Shown: positions 49,807-62,226, counted from the first letter of the stretch. The stretch: DNA of 64,000 bases from Sporobolomyces roseus (GCA_016617785.1 JADILM010000007.1:868001-932000); one strand, 5' to 3'. The notes: generated by a model not told the origin, from the sequence alone. A program made the numbers and translations.

Positions 49807-52800
49807 TTACAAGGTATTCGGCCCTCCTCCCATCGCAGCGGCTCCGAGAGATTCATCCGTCATGAGAGGTTGAGTATCACGACTCTTGTTGGCAGGAACG
49901 ACATCATCCGGTGCTTTCGCCGCTGCAGGTTGTACCATAGCGATCTAGAGAATGGAGATTGTCAGTCAGTTGAGCTCTCGATCCGAAGAGAAGAAATAAA
50001 CCGACTGACCATATCTCGTTCTTCCATCAAAGTAGCTTGTCGATACTCGGCTCGGAGGTTCGGCACATTCGTTTTGTGGATCAAGTTGCCATGCACTCCG
50101 ACTTTGTACCAGTCAGGACCGAGCCAGTGTCGTTTGATCTCCATTTCGAATCCAGATTGAGCGCACGAGTTTCGAGCCAACTCGCACATGTCTGTCGGCG
50201 AGAGGTGAAGGGTCAGTCTCTACCCGAGATATAGCTCAAATGTGCAGAGACGCACCAGCTGGCGAGAGCTTGTAGATCTGAGCAGCGACACTGTATTCCT
50301 CGAGAAGCGGTTCCTGAAGTCGATTGAAGCGGAGACGGAGTCAGTGTGTGCGAGAGGGATAGTTGGTGAGAGGTATAGACATACTTTCGTGAAGTGAAAT
50401 TGTAGCGGGTCATCGGTACTGAGACTGACGTTGAGACCGGTTCGGAAGAAGTTGGGCAGAGGGTTTCGTTCATAAGTCAGGAAAAGGGCGTTATTCGAAA
50501 GCGGTGACATGGCGATCTACAAAACAGAAACGTGTCAGCGTTGTGACATGGGAGTAGCGCAAGAAGAGCAGCTTACGCCGATCTGCTTGAGGTAGAAGAG
50601 ATACTGAAGAGCGGGAACTTTGCGAAGGAGAATACCGTGTGAGATCGAATGAGATGTGAGGAAAGCGGAAGTGAGATGATCTGTATCTCCGGCTTCTCCA
50701 GCGTGCGGTCGTAGCCAGAACGTGTCTATTTGAGCAGTTTCGATTAGCTCAGTTTCGCTGAAAAGAGGAAAAAGGATTCGAGCTCACTGAATCCTCGTTC
50801 GTGGCGCCAGTTGTTGAGAGACGTAATATTCGAGAAGAGGTAGTACAGCCAGTAAGCGTAAGGAGGGTTCTGAGTCGTGTTCCAATCTTTCGGCAGGGGG
50901 AACTTTCGGTAGAGTCGACGTTCTGCCTTCGATTCGTCGTCGACCGAATCGAAACCGACGACTCGCTGGAGGAAGACGTGAAGCTCGGGATGCGAGGTTG
51001 GATCGGCGGTGACCTCGAAGAGAGGTTGGAAGATGTCTATTCTCGACGGCTCTTGTCAGCTCGTTCGAAGTCGCTCGAGAAGAACGTCTACTCACTCCTA
51101 ACGACTTCTTCGAAATCTTTGACTCCTCCACTCTTCTTGAAGATGTCGTACAATCGAGGGATCTGAATGAGCCATCGAACATTGTCCGAGAAGAGTTCGT
51201 TCTTGACAATCCATTTCGCAAGCTTGTCCCATTCTTCGGTATTACTGTGAGCAGTCAAGCGGTGTATGATCAGCATTGAATAGATACCGATGTTACTTCG
51301 TGAACTCACCGTCCGTAGATCGAGATACGGTATTCAGCCATTTGATACTTGCTTTGCTGCATATCGGCGAACAGCTCTTTCGTGATTTCGGCGAGATACC
51401 GTCCTTCGATATAGCTGCATCGCTCAATATTCCCCATGAGCGATTTTACACGACAATAGGGAAGCATGATGCTCACTTGTCAGTCTTGAGGAAGATTTCT
51501 CGAAGTCGAGATTCTCCGAGGGGATTATACTGGCAAATCTCGAGCTGATCAGCTCGATGACGCGGGAGAAGCTAGCGAGTGTACGCTTACCTTGAGATTG
51601 AACTTGTCGAAGCGATGGAAAGAATCTTGATGAGCGTGCATGTCGAGAGTATCGATCGAAAGGTCGTAAGCTGTCAAATTGAGGGATTCGAACACTTGGC
51701 GCAGCGTGAGATGCTTTCCATCACGGAAGATGACCACTTCCTGGAGTGCATGAAGATGGAAGGTATCAGCACAGGTTTAGAACAGAAGAACTGAGAGACG
51801 GGACTCACCTCAGGACAGCGCTTCATCTTGCTTTTGATGAATCGGAGCATGTGCTTCTGGTTCATACTCGCAGAGTGATGAATATGAGTGTCGACCTGTC
51901 AAGAGAGCGAAATGAGCATGAGAGCAATGAGAGAAGCAAAAATAAGTGTGTGCTCACCTTTCGAACATTGTAGAAATCTCGATGCGAAACTCTCTGGAAA
52001 ACAAGAAAGAACGATCAGTCAGGAGTCCAGTCGTTTGTGGTCGAGGACACGAGCGTACCTTCATCTCAGCCAACTCCCGATACTCGTTCAGAAGAACGTA
52101 AAGATTCCACTTCGATTCGAGGTATCGCAAACGCCTCCATGCGAACGATTTCGCTGGACCATCCGAGATCACAGAGAGCACTTCGTCGAGATCTTGGAAG
52201 TATTCTTTGATCGTAGGGACAGTGTAGAGCGGTTTCGCTTCTTCCTCGGCGATTTCTGCAGAACAACGAGTATCGTTAGGTGCGACGAAACTAGGAAGGG
52301 GAAAGAGACGACTCACCATCACTGTACACTTGATAGACACCATTCGAATCTAAAGCGAATCGTTTCCTCTTTCCAGCTCCTTCTTTCCCCGGTACTTTCT
52401 CAAGCGCTTTCTTCCAATCGAATTTCCTCCTCAACGCTTCCTTCTCTGCGATCTGTTCCGTCGTGTCCATCGAATCGAACGCGAAAGGATCATGTTCAGC
52501 ATCTTGCATCTCTTTCCAATGAGGTGCAGGCGGAGGAGGGTAGATATCCCATTGTTTGAAGTCGGGAGGGAGATTCGCAGGGAGAATCGAAGAAGTCGAG
52601 GCGTAGGAAGGAGAAGTCGCGGGATCGAATCGGCCGTCGTAGTTGGCGGGGTTGTCTTCGAGTCGTTGACGTGAGAGTGCCATGTACTTGTCGCGAAGAT
52701 CGAGGCAGCGTTGGAAAGAGGAATAGAGTGCGCGAAGTTCTGCTGTGATAGCTTCATGAGGATTCTCTGTCGACCAAAAGGAAGCTTAGCTGGCACAGCA

Positions 52801-53429
52801 ATGTCAAGCAGTGCTAGAGAACTCACGAGCTACGAACCCTTCGTCGATATCCTCTGCTTCTTCCAACTCTGGGTTCAAATTCGGTGGTCCATGATCAACA
52901 TAAATCTCCCCTCCGATCTCCTTCTGCTGCACTTGGGGTCTACGCTTGTTCTGATCCGGCGGTAGTCCAAGACTAGCGATTCGAGGAGAGGTCAAGTCGC
53001 CTTTCGCTCGACTCGAGAGGGAATCTGAACGAGTGCGATTTCGGCTCGAAGTTGGAGTTTCGGGCGAGAGGGGGGCGCTAGTGCCGGTGATGGAGAGATT
53101 GTTTAGGTTGAGTCGATCGACAGAGGAAGGTACTGCGATTGGATTGGCTGAAGAGGAAGTAGGATGAAGAGCTGTAGGAAGTTCAGATTGAAACGCTCCC
53201 TTGTCCTGTAAGATTGAGTCATGAGCTCTAGAGACCTGAATAAAAGCTCAGGAGGGTTGCTTACGGTCAAGTGAGCTCTCTCTGCCCTGTAATCGAAAAG
53301 AGCTGTAGGAAGGGGAGATGGAGAAGTTGGGCGGGAACCGAGGGGCGAGGCGAGTGGAGAATTGCCTGTAGAGCTCGCATGGTGGTGTAGTGGTGGTCTA
53401 GGTGTATTTGTCGGTGCATCCATCGTCAT
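49807..53429 (-). CDS. AMD1: AMP deaminase
   Basis: Deaminates AMP to IMP in the purine nucleotide cycle. Sixteen exons (53429..53265, 53205..52827, 52766..52317, 52255..52059, 51993..51958, 51895..51809, 51740..51591, 51529..51477, 51414..51310, 51244..51096, 51036..50788, 50725..50577, 50516..50385, 50313..50256, 50191..50010, 49944..49807) give 892 aa in phase. The first ~300 residues are regulatory and Ser/Pro-rich. Metal and catalytic motifs: [58 protein letters not shown] and the signature [34 protein letters not shown] is the family C-terminus. Exon 5 is 36 nt. Confidence 0.95.
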
Positions 53430-53946
53430 AGTTGATGGAGAAAAGTAAGGACTCGAAATAGTTCCCCTCTCTTCATTTTCGCAACGAAACCGAACAGATC
53501 AAGAGTGATCATCCGGCCTGATCAATGCCAGAGTAAGCTGGAGATCATGGTATGAGCCTTAGAGAAGGAGAAGACGAGGAAGCGGCCCCTGTCTAGAGCC
53601 GGTCCTTCCCTCAACTTTCGTTCCTTTCCTTCCTTGAGAGGTCTTTCGAGTCCTATTTGATCGTATTTGCCATACGGCGTCGATTGTTCGTACCCAGTTT
53701 GCCTTCGCAAAAGAGTCAGTATATCGAGGTTTGTGGATCGCTGGTCAGGTCTGCAACAAGCTGGTTCCAGAGATCAGTACTCCAGCACTCAGTGCATGCA
53801 ATTGTGAATTGATTTGTTGTTTGAAGCCAAGGTTTCTCAGCGGATCGGCCCTTCGAATTCACTTTTTTCCCAAACTTCCACAGCCTTTCTTTCCCTTTCC
53901 TCCTCCCTTCTCTCCCTACTACTCCTTCCGCCCGCTTCTCCCCATC
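53430..53946. promoter_or_regulatory. Divergent promoter AMD1 (-) / secreted glycoprotein (+)
   Basis: 517 bp. The 60 bp before the glycoprotein start (about 53885-53946) is an almost pure pyrimidine tract (ctttctttccctttcctcct and onward), typical of highly expressed fungal genes lacking a TATA box. No gene. Confidence 0.5.
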
Positions 53947-55801
53947 ATGCTTTCGACACTCGTAGCAGCTTCCCTCGTCACCGGTGCTCTCGCCCAATCT
54001 TCCTTCGTTCCTCTCGCCTCCAAGCGATTCGACTACGATAATCTCGTGAGGCGCCCCTTCCACCCCTTCCCCCTCACTTTACGGGACTGACTCTCTTCCT
54101 TGTGTAGCCTTACCAAGCAGATAACTCTACTGGTGTTCGTGGTGGTCAATTCGGTTACAACAGGTGAGTAATGCAGTCGCCTCCTCCCATTTCGCCCCCC
54201 TCACTTTTCCACACCTCTCATTCAACATCCCTCGGCGGGAGGACCCGAAATCGACTCGATTCGAATCTTGGCATCTACACAATGATACCCTCGATCAGAC
54301 ACCCTCATAGCACTCGATAGCGACGCCGAACCTTGACTGACAAATTTCGAAATCTCTTCGCATCCCCCTTCGTCGATCCTCACAGATGTAACGCCACTAC
54401 TGAGACTCAAGATTCCCGATGCCAAACCGCTATCATCAACTCTGTCGACGATTTCTGCCTCTGGTGAGTTGGTTGATTCATTCCCATCGCGCGAATTACA
54501 TTCGATGCGAAACCTTGGCGAACCCTAACTGATCATTTCGCAACGTTTGTGTACAGGGCTCCTCCTGAGGCTGGAGAGGAAGTTGGTAACGTCGAGGGAG
54601 AGATGGTTGCTTGGTGCACGAAGGAAGGTCACGGAACTCGAATCATTCCCGAAGGTGCTCTTCAAGGAGTTCAATTCATCCGAGTACGTTCCTGCGACGT
54701 CCCCTTCATGACCTTGCAATCGTGTCCTGATCGTCACTACTATAGACACCTAACTACGTTCAAGTTGTCGGTCAAATCGATCAAAGCAAGGTCAACATTG
54801 ACCCTACCGATTACGGAGGAGAGATGGTACGTTTCCTCCTGCCCATTACCTTATCTACTCTCGATTGACTCTCTGTCGACGATTCTCTAGGACCCTCACG
54901 GAGCTGATCAACGTGGAAACCCCCTCGGAGGTCTCGTCTTCTCGAACGCTTTCGGCGCCAACTCTTCGACTGCTGGAACCACCGGCTCTGGTACTGCTTA
55001 CCAGCAAGTCATTCAGTGGCACAACTTCATGGGAGGAGGAGTATTCTGCTTGAAGGCGTGTGACCCTGATTACGAGCTCGGTTACGCCATGTGAGTTTTC
55101 TTTTCGCTTCTCCCCTCGTTGCCCCTCTCCTACTCTTGCCTCTTGCACGAGCACGTACTGACTCTCATGGTCGTCCATTGACAGGTGCGAGCACATCTTC
55201 GTAAGTTCCCTCCTTCGCTGCATCTCAGATCGCTCAAATACTAATTCCGAGCTCGTTTCGCAACCAGGATCGCATTGGCTGTGTCTACAACGCACCAAGC
55301 GATTATAACAGTATCAATGGAACGTTCCAGTCATGCCAGGGAGACGACCAGCTACCTCCAGGTCAATTCTCCTCAGACGGAAGACTACAAACTTACACTC
55401 AACCTCCCGAGTCGCTCGGAGTCATCTCTACCATTCCCTACACTCCTTTCACTCCCGCTTCCTCCGAGTGCCAAACCTACTCCTCTGCTCAGCTCTACAC
55501 TGCTGCCGCTGCTCTCGTGAGTTTTTCGCATCGAGCGCAAATCGACCTTGACTGATTTCGCAATCCTCGTTTCCAGGCTTCCTCCTCCCCCGCTTCCTCA
55601 GCTTCATCGGCTTCAGTCACCTCAGCTCCCTCTGGATCGTCTACCGGTTCTCAATCCGGCTCGTCCACCAGCAGCGCAGCTACCGGTGTCAACGGATCGA
55701 ACGCCGCTCAAAGCTCAGCTCCCGCGAGCGGATCTTCCTCCCTCAAGGCTGGAGGTTTCTTCGCTGGTGTTCTCGCCCTCGCCGCTACCTTCGTCCTCTA
55801 A
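53947..55801 (+). CDS. Secreted, probably GPI-anchored glycoprotein ('macrofage activating glycoprotein' family)
   Basis: Basidiomycete cell-surface glycoprotein of unknown biochemical role. Nine exons (53947..54045, 54108..54163, 54386..54463, 54557..54683, 54746..54826, 54891..55090, 55185..55200, 55268..55516, 55577..55801) give 376 aa. Signal peptide MLSTLVAASLVTGALA. The conserved body: QFGYNRCNATTETQDSRCQT, SVDDFCLWAPPEAGEE, GHGTRIIPEGALQGVQFIRT, GGEMDPHGADQRGNPLGGLV and KACDPDYELGYAMCEHIF with many cysteines. The last ~80 residues are Ser/Thr/Ala-rich, then GGFFAGVLALAATFVL, a GPI-attachment tail that would be a substrate of the GPI8 enzyme encoded at 16.7 kb. Exon 7 is 16 nt. Confidence 0.82.
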
Positions 55802-56227
55802 GTGAACTAGCACTCCTTTTCTCAACTTTGCATTTTCCCCCTCCTCTCTTCCCCTCTCCTTGTTCGACTTTCCTCTCCTCTCTCTTCCTCGGTTGTCTCG
55901 CCTTTCTCCATACCAATCTATACTACTATTACATAGCTTGTTCATTCTCTCTTCCTCGAATCTTGCTTACAAACGGACGCTTTCCCCGATACTTTAGTTC
56001 ACAAGTTCGTTTTTTCTTCGTTTTCGTTTATTTCTCTCCTCTCTAGTCACTCGTTTTCGCAATTCTACTATGCATTCTCTCGCAGGACATCATCGAGACT
56101 TGACTGTCGAGCAACGAGATACGAGACCTGTTTGAATCATGTCTTTCAACGAAACGAGCATAATCGATCTGACCACGCGAGAGAAGCAGCTTTCTATCGT
56201 TCATCTTGGTTACACATGTCGACAGAT
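55802..56227. other. Convergent 3' flanks of the glycoprotein gene and ARC1
   Basis: 426 bp, strongly pyrimidine-rich over 55815-55905. The last 15 bp (56213-56227) belong to the inverted duplication shared with 49348-49362. No gene. Confidence 0.45.
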
Positions 56228-56394
56228 TTACGATAAACTAGCTCCGACATAAGTTCCAGCAGCGCAAACACCTTTACTCGTCACGATCTTGTGCACTTTT
56301 CCTGATTCTTTGTCGACCCACGCAGCGTCCTTGTTCTCGAGTGTCGTGAACCCAGGTTGAACAGTCTCAAAGATCTTCTTCTTCGGGTTGAGGA
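56213..56394 (-). repeat. ARC1-end inverted duplication, source copy
   Basis: Reverse complement of 49181-49362. It covers the last ~55 codons of ARC1 and 15 bp beyond the stop. The pair brackets a 6.85-kb block holding AMD1 and the glycoprotein gene. Confidence 0.9.
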
Positions 56395-57988
56395 CTTCGA
56401 GAGCCGTCTTGTCTTCGAAGCCTTCGAAGAATACTCGATCTCCCGGTTGAGATCCGGCGGGAGGGTTCACGAACTCTACTCCTCCATCCTTTCCGTCTGG
56501 TGATGTAGCCTGCACACACATCGAGAACTCGTCCGTCAGAGTGGAGCGAAGTTGAACAGGTCAAAGGAGAACTTACGCAGAGAACCATAGCGAACGACTT
56601 GACTCCTCGCACTATACGAGAGCAATCACCAACGTCAACGAGCGCTCGACACGGGAAGAGCAAGACGCTTACTAGCTACAGGCTTGAGGTTGCAAACAGT
56701 GATGAGAGTAGAGCCTCGCACTGCAATTGAGAACATAAGATCAGTGAACAGTATGAATATAAGATGCGAAAACACGAGTAACGCACTTTGATCAAGAGTC
56801 ATGTATTTCACGAGACCGGAAACGACGGTTCGGGGTTCAGCCTCTCCAATGTCGATAGTCTCGACGTAGAGCGAGTCGGCATCAGGATGAAGCTTGACTG
56901 TTCGCCGAAACAAGATTCGAAATGTCAGCTAAATGCTCGCAAGCTTGACAGAAAGCTTTGACAAACCATCGATGATCTTTCCTACTCGCAAGTCAACCAT
57001 CCAAGGTGCAGGTGCTTCAACGACTGGCGCAGGAGCAGCGGGTTTGGGCTCCTTCTTGACCTTTTCCTTCTTCTCGCCCTTTCCTTTCTTAGCTCCATCT
57101 ACCTTCATGGCCTCGGCGTTCTCTGATCGTTGCTCAGCCTTTGCCTTGTCGGCAACGACTGCCTCCTTGTTAGCGGCCTTCTTGGGTTGCTCAGTAGCAG
57201 GGGCGGCAGCACCTTCAGCCTTGGGCTTCTTGACCTTGACGTCAGGCTTGATCTCGACTGCTGGCACGTCTTCGACGTTGATAGAAACGTTGGAGGGGTT
57301 GAATAGGGAGGATCGGGCGAGAGCAGTGGAAACGAGAGGGAGGTTTTGGATGTGGTCGAAGTGACGGGTGACAGCGGCGTATGAAAGAAGGTCAGAGTGG
57401 GATGCCTTGGCCTGAGTTGTCGCAAAGAGTCAGTACTGATAAGAAGCTGGAAGCAGTGCGGCGAACTTACGATGTAAGGGTGAACGGCAGCAAAGACCGC
57501 AAGATCAGCGGCAGTCAAGCTCTCACCAGCGACGAAAGTCTTTGGTGTGAGTTGCTCATCGATAGTCTGCACGCGACAATCGCTGTCAGCTGTAATCGTT
57601 AGGATCATTAAGGAGGAAGAGCGTACCTTGATGTCCTGTGCGTCCTCGAATTTACCAGCTTCAACTTTGCTCAACCACTCCTTGGCCTGTGTTCGCTGCT
57701 CCTCAGATGATCCAAGTCCATCATTTGTCTTTCCAGCAGCTTCGAAGAGAGCAGCGGTGATCTCGGGAAGAGTGGAGAGTTCGGAAGATGAGGTTTTGAG
57801 GGAGAGCTGTCAGAACCACACTATCAACTCACGAACTTCCACGACTCGTCATGAGGTACTAGAGAGCTATCACTGACCTTGTCGCCTTGACTGACGGTGA
57901 GTTCAGGGACATGTTGACCGTAAACTTCGTTGATCAAAGAAGTCGCTCGTCCAGCAGGAGTTGACTGAGTGAGGGTGAGCTGAAGCAT
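56228..57988 (-). CDS. ARC1: tRNA-binding aminoacyl-tRNA synthetase cofactor (Arc1/AIMP1)
   Basis: Cytosolic cofactor that delivers tRNA to methionyl- and glutamyl-tRNA synthetases. Eight exons (57988..57878, 57806..57627, 57566..57471, 57411..56967, 56897..56787, 56720..56673, 56611..56577, 56509..56228) give 435 aa. The N-terminal ~160 residues are GST-like ([29 protein letters not shown]). A Lys/Ala/Glu-rich linker follows ([34 protein letters not shown]). The C-terminal OB-fold/EMAP-II module begins [20 protein letters not shown], with [28 protein letters not shown] and [20 protein letters not shown]. The 3' end is duplicated at 49181-49362. Confidence 0.92.
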
Positions 57989-58305
57989 GGCGAGTAATCG
58001 AGAGCTGCTAGTAAAGGTTCTGGAGGTAGTGTGTTTGAATGGAAGTGAGATCAATCGAGTGAAGTGACTGATCATAAATCTGAGGGAGAAAAGTGACAAA
58101 AAAATTCGCAAGTCCAGCAATGAAAATTCAGAGTCTTCTAGGGAGGCTCAAGCGGAAACTGCTTCGCTAGCAGGAAGCTCACGCTCGACATTTACTCTCG
58201 ACAACGACAGGGTATCGAGATGTGAGTGGTCTAGAAGAGGAGGTTGACCCTCTCCCCAAATTTTTCGCTTGTTTTTGCAGGTTGAATAGTATGATAAACT
58301 GCCCT
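57989..58305. promoter_or_regulatory. ARC1 promoter and STR2 3' flank
   Basis: 317 bp between the ARC1 start and the STR2 stop, both on the minus strand. An upstream frame without stop runs into ARC1 but has no conserved sequence. No element was recognised. Confidence 0.35.
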
Positions 58306-60741
58306 CTACTCGAAAGACTCTCCTCTTGCCTTCGCCTCCTTCACTGCCGTCTCTGCCGCACCTAGCGCTGACCTCGCCCACTCGAGTAACAAATCCTGAT
58401 CCTCCAATCCTACACTTATCCTGATCAATCCTTTATCCACTCCCCAGCCTTTCGCCCAGTCGAGTTCTCCGTAATGCGCCAAGATCGTGTAGGGGCAAGA
58501 GAGAGTGAAGTTGGTACCGAGTGAAGGACCTTTGTAACAAGGTAGAGCGTCGAAGAAGGTGCGAGAAGCGAGAATCGAAGTGAAAGTGAGAGAGAACAGT
58601 GCTCCATATCCTCCTCCAGCGAAGTTTGTCGCAGGGTTCGGAGGTCGGATTGATGCTTGATAGTGTTCGGGAGTCATGAATTTTGGGTAGTAGACTTCTT
58701 TGATAACGAATGAATCGGGGTTCGAGGCGAGTTCGGAAGAATCGGGAGGAGAAACGACGCCGTTCGGTGAAGGACCTGGTGTTCGTCGAGTGCGGAAGAA
58801 GTCGCAGAGGAGTTCAGCGTTTTCGTTTTCGGTCGTGACTCGTAGCTGGAAATCTCGAGAGTTTCGCTCCATGTAGATGACATCCTCGTCGAAGTAGGTA
58901 TCTTCGTACGTCTCCTCTTGTTGCGCTTTCAGTACCGGGTAGAAGGGACCTTTCGGGTTCAGTACGAGACTGAGGAGATCGATACCAAGTCAGTGATTGA
59001 TGGAGAAAACGTATTCAAGAATTTGGCTCACCTTCCTCCCATCACATTACTGTCACCACTGAACACCTTTGTCAGACTGCTGACGACGATATCGACCGGT
59101 GGCAGTGTCTCGACATTGACGAAACCAGCGATTGTCTCGTCGACGACAATGAAGAATCCAAACTCGTCTGCCAATTTCCGAAGTTCCGCTAGAGGAGGTG
59201 ACCGGAGGAGCGGGTTCGATGGGAATTCACAAAAGAGAGAGAGGATGGGAGTTTCGGAAGTTTCGAGGAGTTGTCGGAGTTCGTCGAGGTCTGAAACGAG
59301 ACCGTTTCCGAGGAAATGAGCTCCTGGTCCCCATTTCTCAAGGATCTTCAAGGTGTCGGTGTAAGGGAAGCTACGAAGATACTTGCATCAGAACTGATAC
59401 TGGGGAACGAGCGATAGAGACTCACCCAAAGCAAACACTCTTTCCGACTGGTTTCCCCTCCGCTTTCCTCGTTCCCATTACCAATTGATGAGCATGGAAG
59501 ATAGCGTTCATACCACACGAGTAGAGCCATACATCATCCTCCGTCAATCCTTGCACACCACGAGTACTCTCTGCACCTTGCGCATTCTGAATATCCTCAA
59601 CTGCGATCGCCTCACCCGGTTGTTCCGCCAAGACTCCTGCAATTCGTCTCCTCATCGCCAGTTTCGCTAGTGGTGCGAGAGACAGATCGAGGTTTCGTCC
59701 GTACCGTTCTTCAACGTAACGTGCGAGGACGTCTTCTTCTTGATCTATTGGGAGAGTTGCGGTTTCGGGGATGGGAGGAGCGAGAGCGTCGATCGAATTC
59801 GAGAGAGAAGTAGGTTCACTACCGCTGTCACCATCGCTCGTGTTCGTAGCTTGTGTCGAAGAAGTTCGTGAGAGTTTGCTTGTCGAGTATCGTCCACCTT
59901 TCGCAGGAGGAGCGACGATCCCGGCGAGTGGTGGAGTAGCTGCACCCTTCGCGACCTGATAACGACTCGACTTGGCTCCGTACCTTCCTCCTCCATTCGT
60001 CTTGAGACTCGCCGCATCGATCGATCCATTTGATTTCGTCGTCGCAGGTTCGATTCGAGGTTGAGGTTGTTTCGATTCCCCTTTCCCATCCGCCTCTGAT
60101 TCCTCCGCTTCTCCAAGTAAGATCAAACACCTCTCTCCAACTCGACTTTGAATCCCTTCTCCAGTATGTTGCCAGTACTGTTTAGCGAATGCGAAATCTT
60201 TTTGGTCGAAGAAACAGGCGTGAACTGTCACGGTACGGTTTCGTAATGCTGCGTCGGGGTCGTCGGGTGAAGAAGGAGAAGATGATGAGGAGGAAGACGA
60301 TTTGACGGGCCAGTCGACGGTGCGGGAAGGGATGGAAGGGGATCGGGAAGCGAGGAAATCTGAACAACGTTGAGCGCTTCGAGCTGATTGTAGGAGGATG
60401 CAAGCTTCGTTGTCCTTTCCGAATTTGACAGTCGCTAGATCAGCGAGCTATCAAGTCACGTCAAGAGTCAGCTTACAATCGGATCAAAGGGTTTCGGTCG
60501 ATCTCTCTCGCACGCCATTGCGAAATCCCGAATTTAAACTCACTTTCTGAATCTGATGGTGAATGAAGAACCTCGGGTAACCAGAAGTCATGGCATCTTT
60601 GATCCTCTGTTCTCCTTCCTCGTAATCGACGACGTCTTGCCAAGTTGGTAGAGAGACCGAAACGGCGTGAGGAGTGAGAGCAGGAACAGTGTCCCCTAGA
60701 GGACTGTAAGGTGGCGGATCAATCTTGAAGATTGAAGGCAT
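58306..60741 (-). CDS. STR2: Cystathionine gamma-synthase (Str2 type)
   Basis: PLP enzyme that joins cysteine to an acylated homoserine to form cystathionine in transsulfuration. Four exons (60741..60544, 60447..59426, 59370..59032, 58969..58306) give 740 aa. Motifs: [95 protein letters not shown] and the PLP-lysine segment [21 protein letters not shown]-terminal: [15 protein letters not shown] and [16 protein letters not shown] disordered insert of roughly 120 residues (Ser/Thr/Gly/Lys-rich, [20 protein letters not shown]) sits between the N-terminal part and the catalytic core, making it longer than yeast Str2. Its start codon is 91 bp from ALF1. Confidence 0.88.
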
Positions 60742-60832
60742 AGCTGATTGAGTAGAGGAGAAGAGAAGAGTGGAGGTAATGATTAATGGAAGAAAGGAAC
60801 AAGCGAACGTTGACTCTTCCCAATCAACTATA
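60742..60832. promoter_or_regulatory. 91-bp divergent promoter STR2 (-) / ALF1 (+)
   Basis: Only 91 bp separate the two opposite start codons, the shortest divergent region in the window. Both 5' leaders must be very short or overlap. No TATA box seen. Confidence 0.55.
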
Positions 60833-61891
60833 ATGGCTTACTTGAACTTGTGGATCTCGTCACCGGATACTCACTCAGAACGGCGGATAGGGAGCGATAT
60901 AACAATCTCGCAACTCAAAGTGAGTCTCTCCCCCCTCTCTCTCTTTCTCCCCTCTCACACGACATTCACTCAACTTCATCCCGTTTGGACAGAGCAAGCT
61001 AGAACCTGTCACCGGTATATCATACGATTCGCAACTACTCAGTCTGAAGAGAACAGGAGATGGAGCAGGTCATTCAGGTTCAGGAAGTAAAGGAGGTGAA
61101 TTATTGGCCATGTTGGATGACGAGAATAGGACATTAGACAGCTATGATGTGAGGGAGTGGATGACAATAAGAGTGAGTTCACCTCCATACATCAATCAGA
61201 GAGAAGGGTATTGACGTTCAAGCGAGGAAACTCAGGTTGAATCGTCGGATCCGAATGCTCGCGCTGTCGCAGGTCAATTCACAGATGATGCCAGGGTCGA
61301 GAAGTTTGAGTTGACGAAAGAAGAGTACGAAGCAAGGAATGGTACGCCTCGCTCCTGTCTTATTGACTTTATCGCAAGCTGAACTGATTCTTCTTGTTCT
61401 CCTCTCGACAGATACTGTTCTCGCTTACAAGATGCGAAATCAACTCGGACGATTCGCTCCAACGCCAACTTCAGCATCTTCCTCACATTCGATGGAGACG
61501 GACGTACCTGCAGATCTGGTCGCTGGAGCTCGTTGCGAAGTCGCCCTCTCGGATGAATTGTCAAGACGAGGTACTGTCAGATTCGTTGGACCTACGGAGT
61601 TCGGCGCGAAAGATGATAGCGTGTGGGTAGGAGTCGAATGGGATGAGCCAGTAGGGAAGGGGAACGGAACGTGAGTCTCCTTAAACTCTCTCGTACCTTT
61701 TTTTACCTCCTTTGATCTCGATCTCCACACGACTCGACGCTGATACCTCGTCCTCTCACAGCGTCGATGGGAAAGTCTACTTTGAGACGCTGCCAATGAG
61801 AGCAAGCTTTGTTCGACCGGACAAGGTGAAAGTTGGAGATTATCCAGAAATTGACCCTTTCGCAGACGATGAGGAAGAGATGGAAATGTGA
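60833..61891 (+). CDS. ALF1: Tubulin-folding cofactor B (CAP-Gly)
   Basis: Cytosolic chaperone for alpha-tubulin. Five exons (60833..60919, 60993..61172, 61236..61341, 61412..61670, 61762..61891) give 253 aa. An N-terminal ubiquitin-like domain (MAYLNLWISSPDTHSERRIG, ITISQLKSKLEPVTG) is followed by a linker helix (VEKFELTKEEYEARNDTVLA). The CAP-Gly domain then runs LVAGARCEVALSDELSRRGT, VRFVGPTEFGAKDDSVWVGV and EWDEPVGKGNGTVDGKVYFE. The tail is acidic and ends EEEMEM. Usual length for the family. Confidence 0.92.
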
Positions 61892-62226
61892 TCAGAGTCG
61901 CTGTCCTCGTTGCATACTTCTGCGAACGGAGAGTAGCGCAAGAAGCTCAGTCGTTGCGATCAGTCGTTGATGTGTGCGATCCCAAGCAAAAACTGCAACG
62001 GCTCCAAATTATTCTTCGTCATATTCTTGCGAAGACTGCGATAGTAGATCCCTTCTGGTTCTATTCTATTGACAAACTGATACGCTCGAGAGCGTTACAG
62101 ACGTGACCTAGAATACTGGCTGTGAATTTAAAGTCTGTCAAGCGAATTCGAAAAACATCTTCATCTCTCGCTTGTTCTCCACCACACTTCACACCTCAAC
62201 TTGCGTGACCTCGCCAGTACTTTGAG
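61892..62226. other. ALF1 3' flank and CSC1-like promoter
   Basis: 335 bp between ALF1 and the next gene on the same strand. No gene or element recognised. Confidence 0.35.

Noticed and set aside
58306..58320. Alternative that STR2 is a cystathionine beta-lyase
   Set aside because: Overall layout with the long N-terminal domain and the [12 protein letters not shown] segment matches the fungal Str2 gamma-synthase type better, though the two enzymes share a fold.
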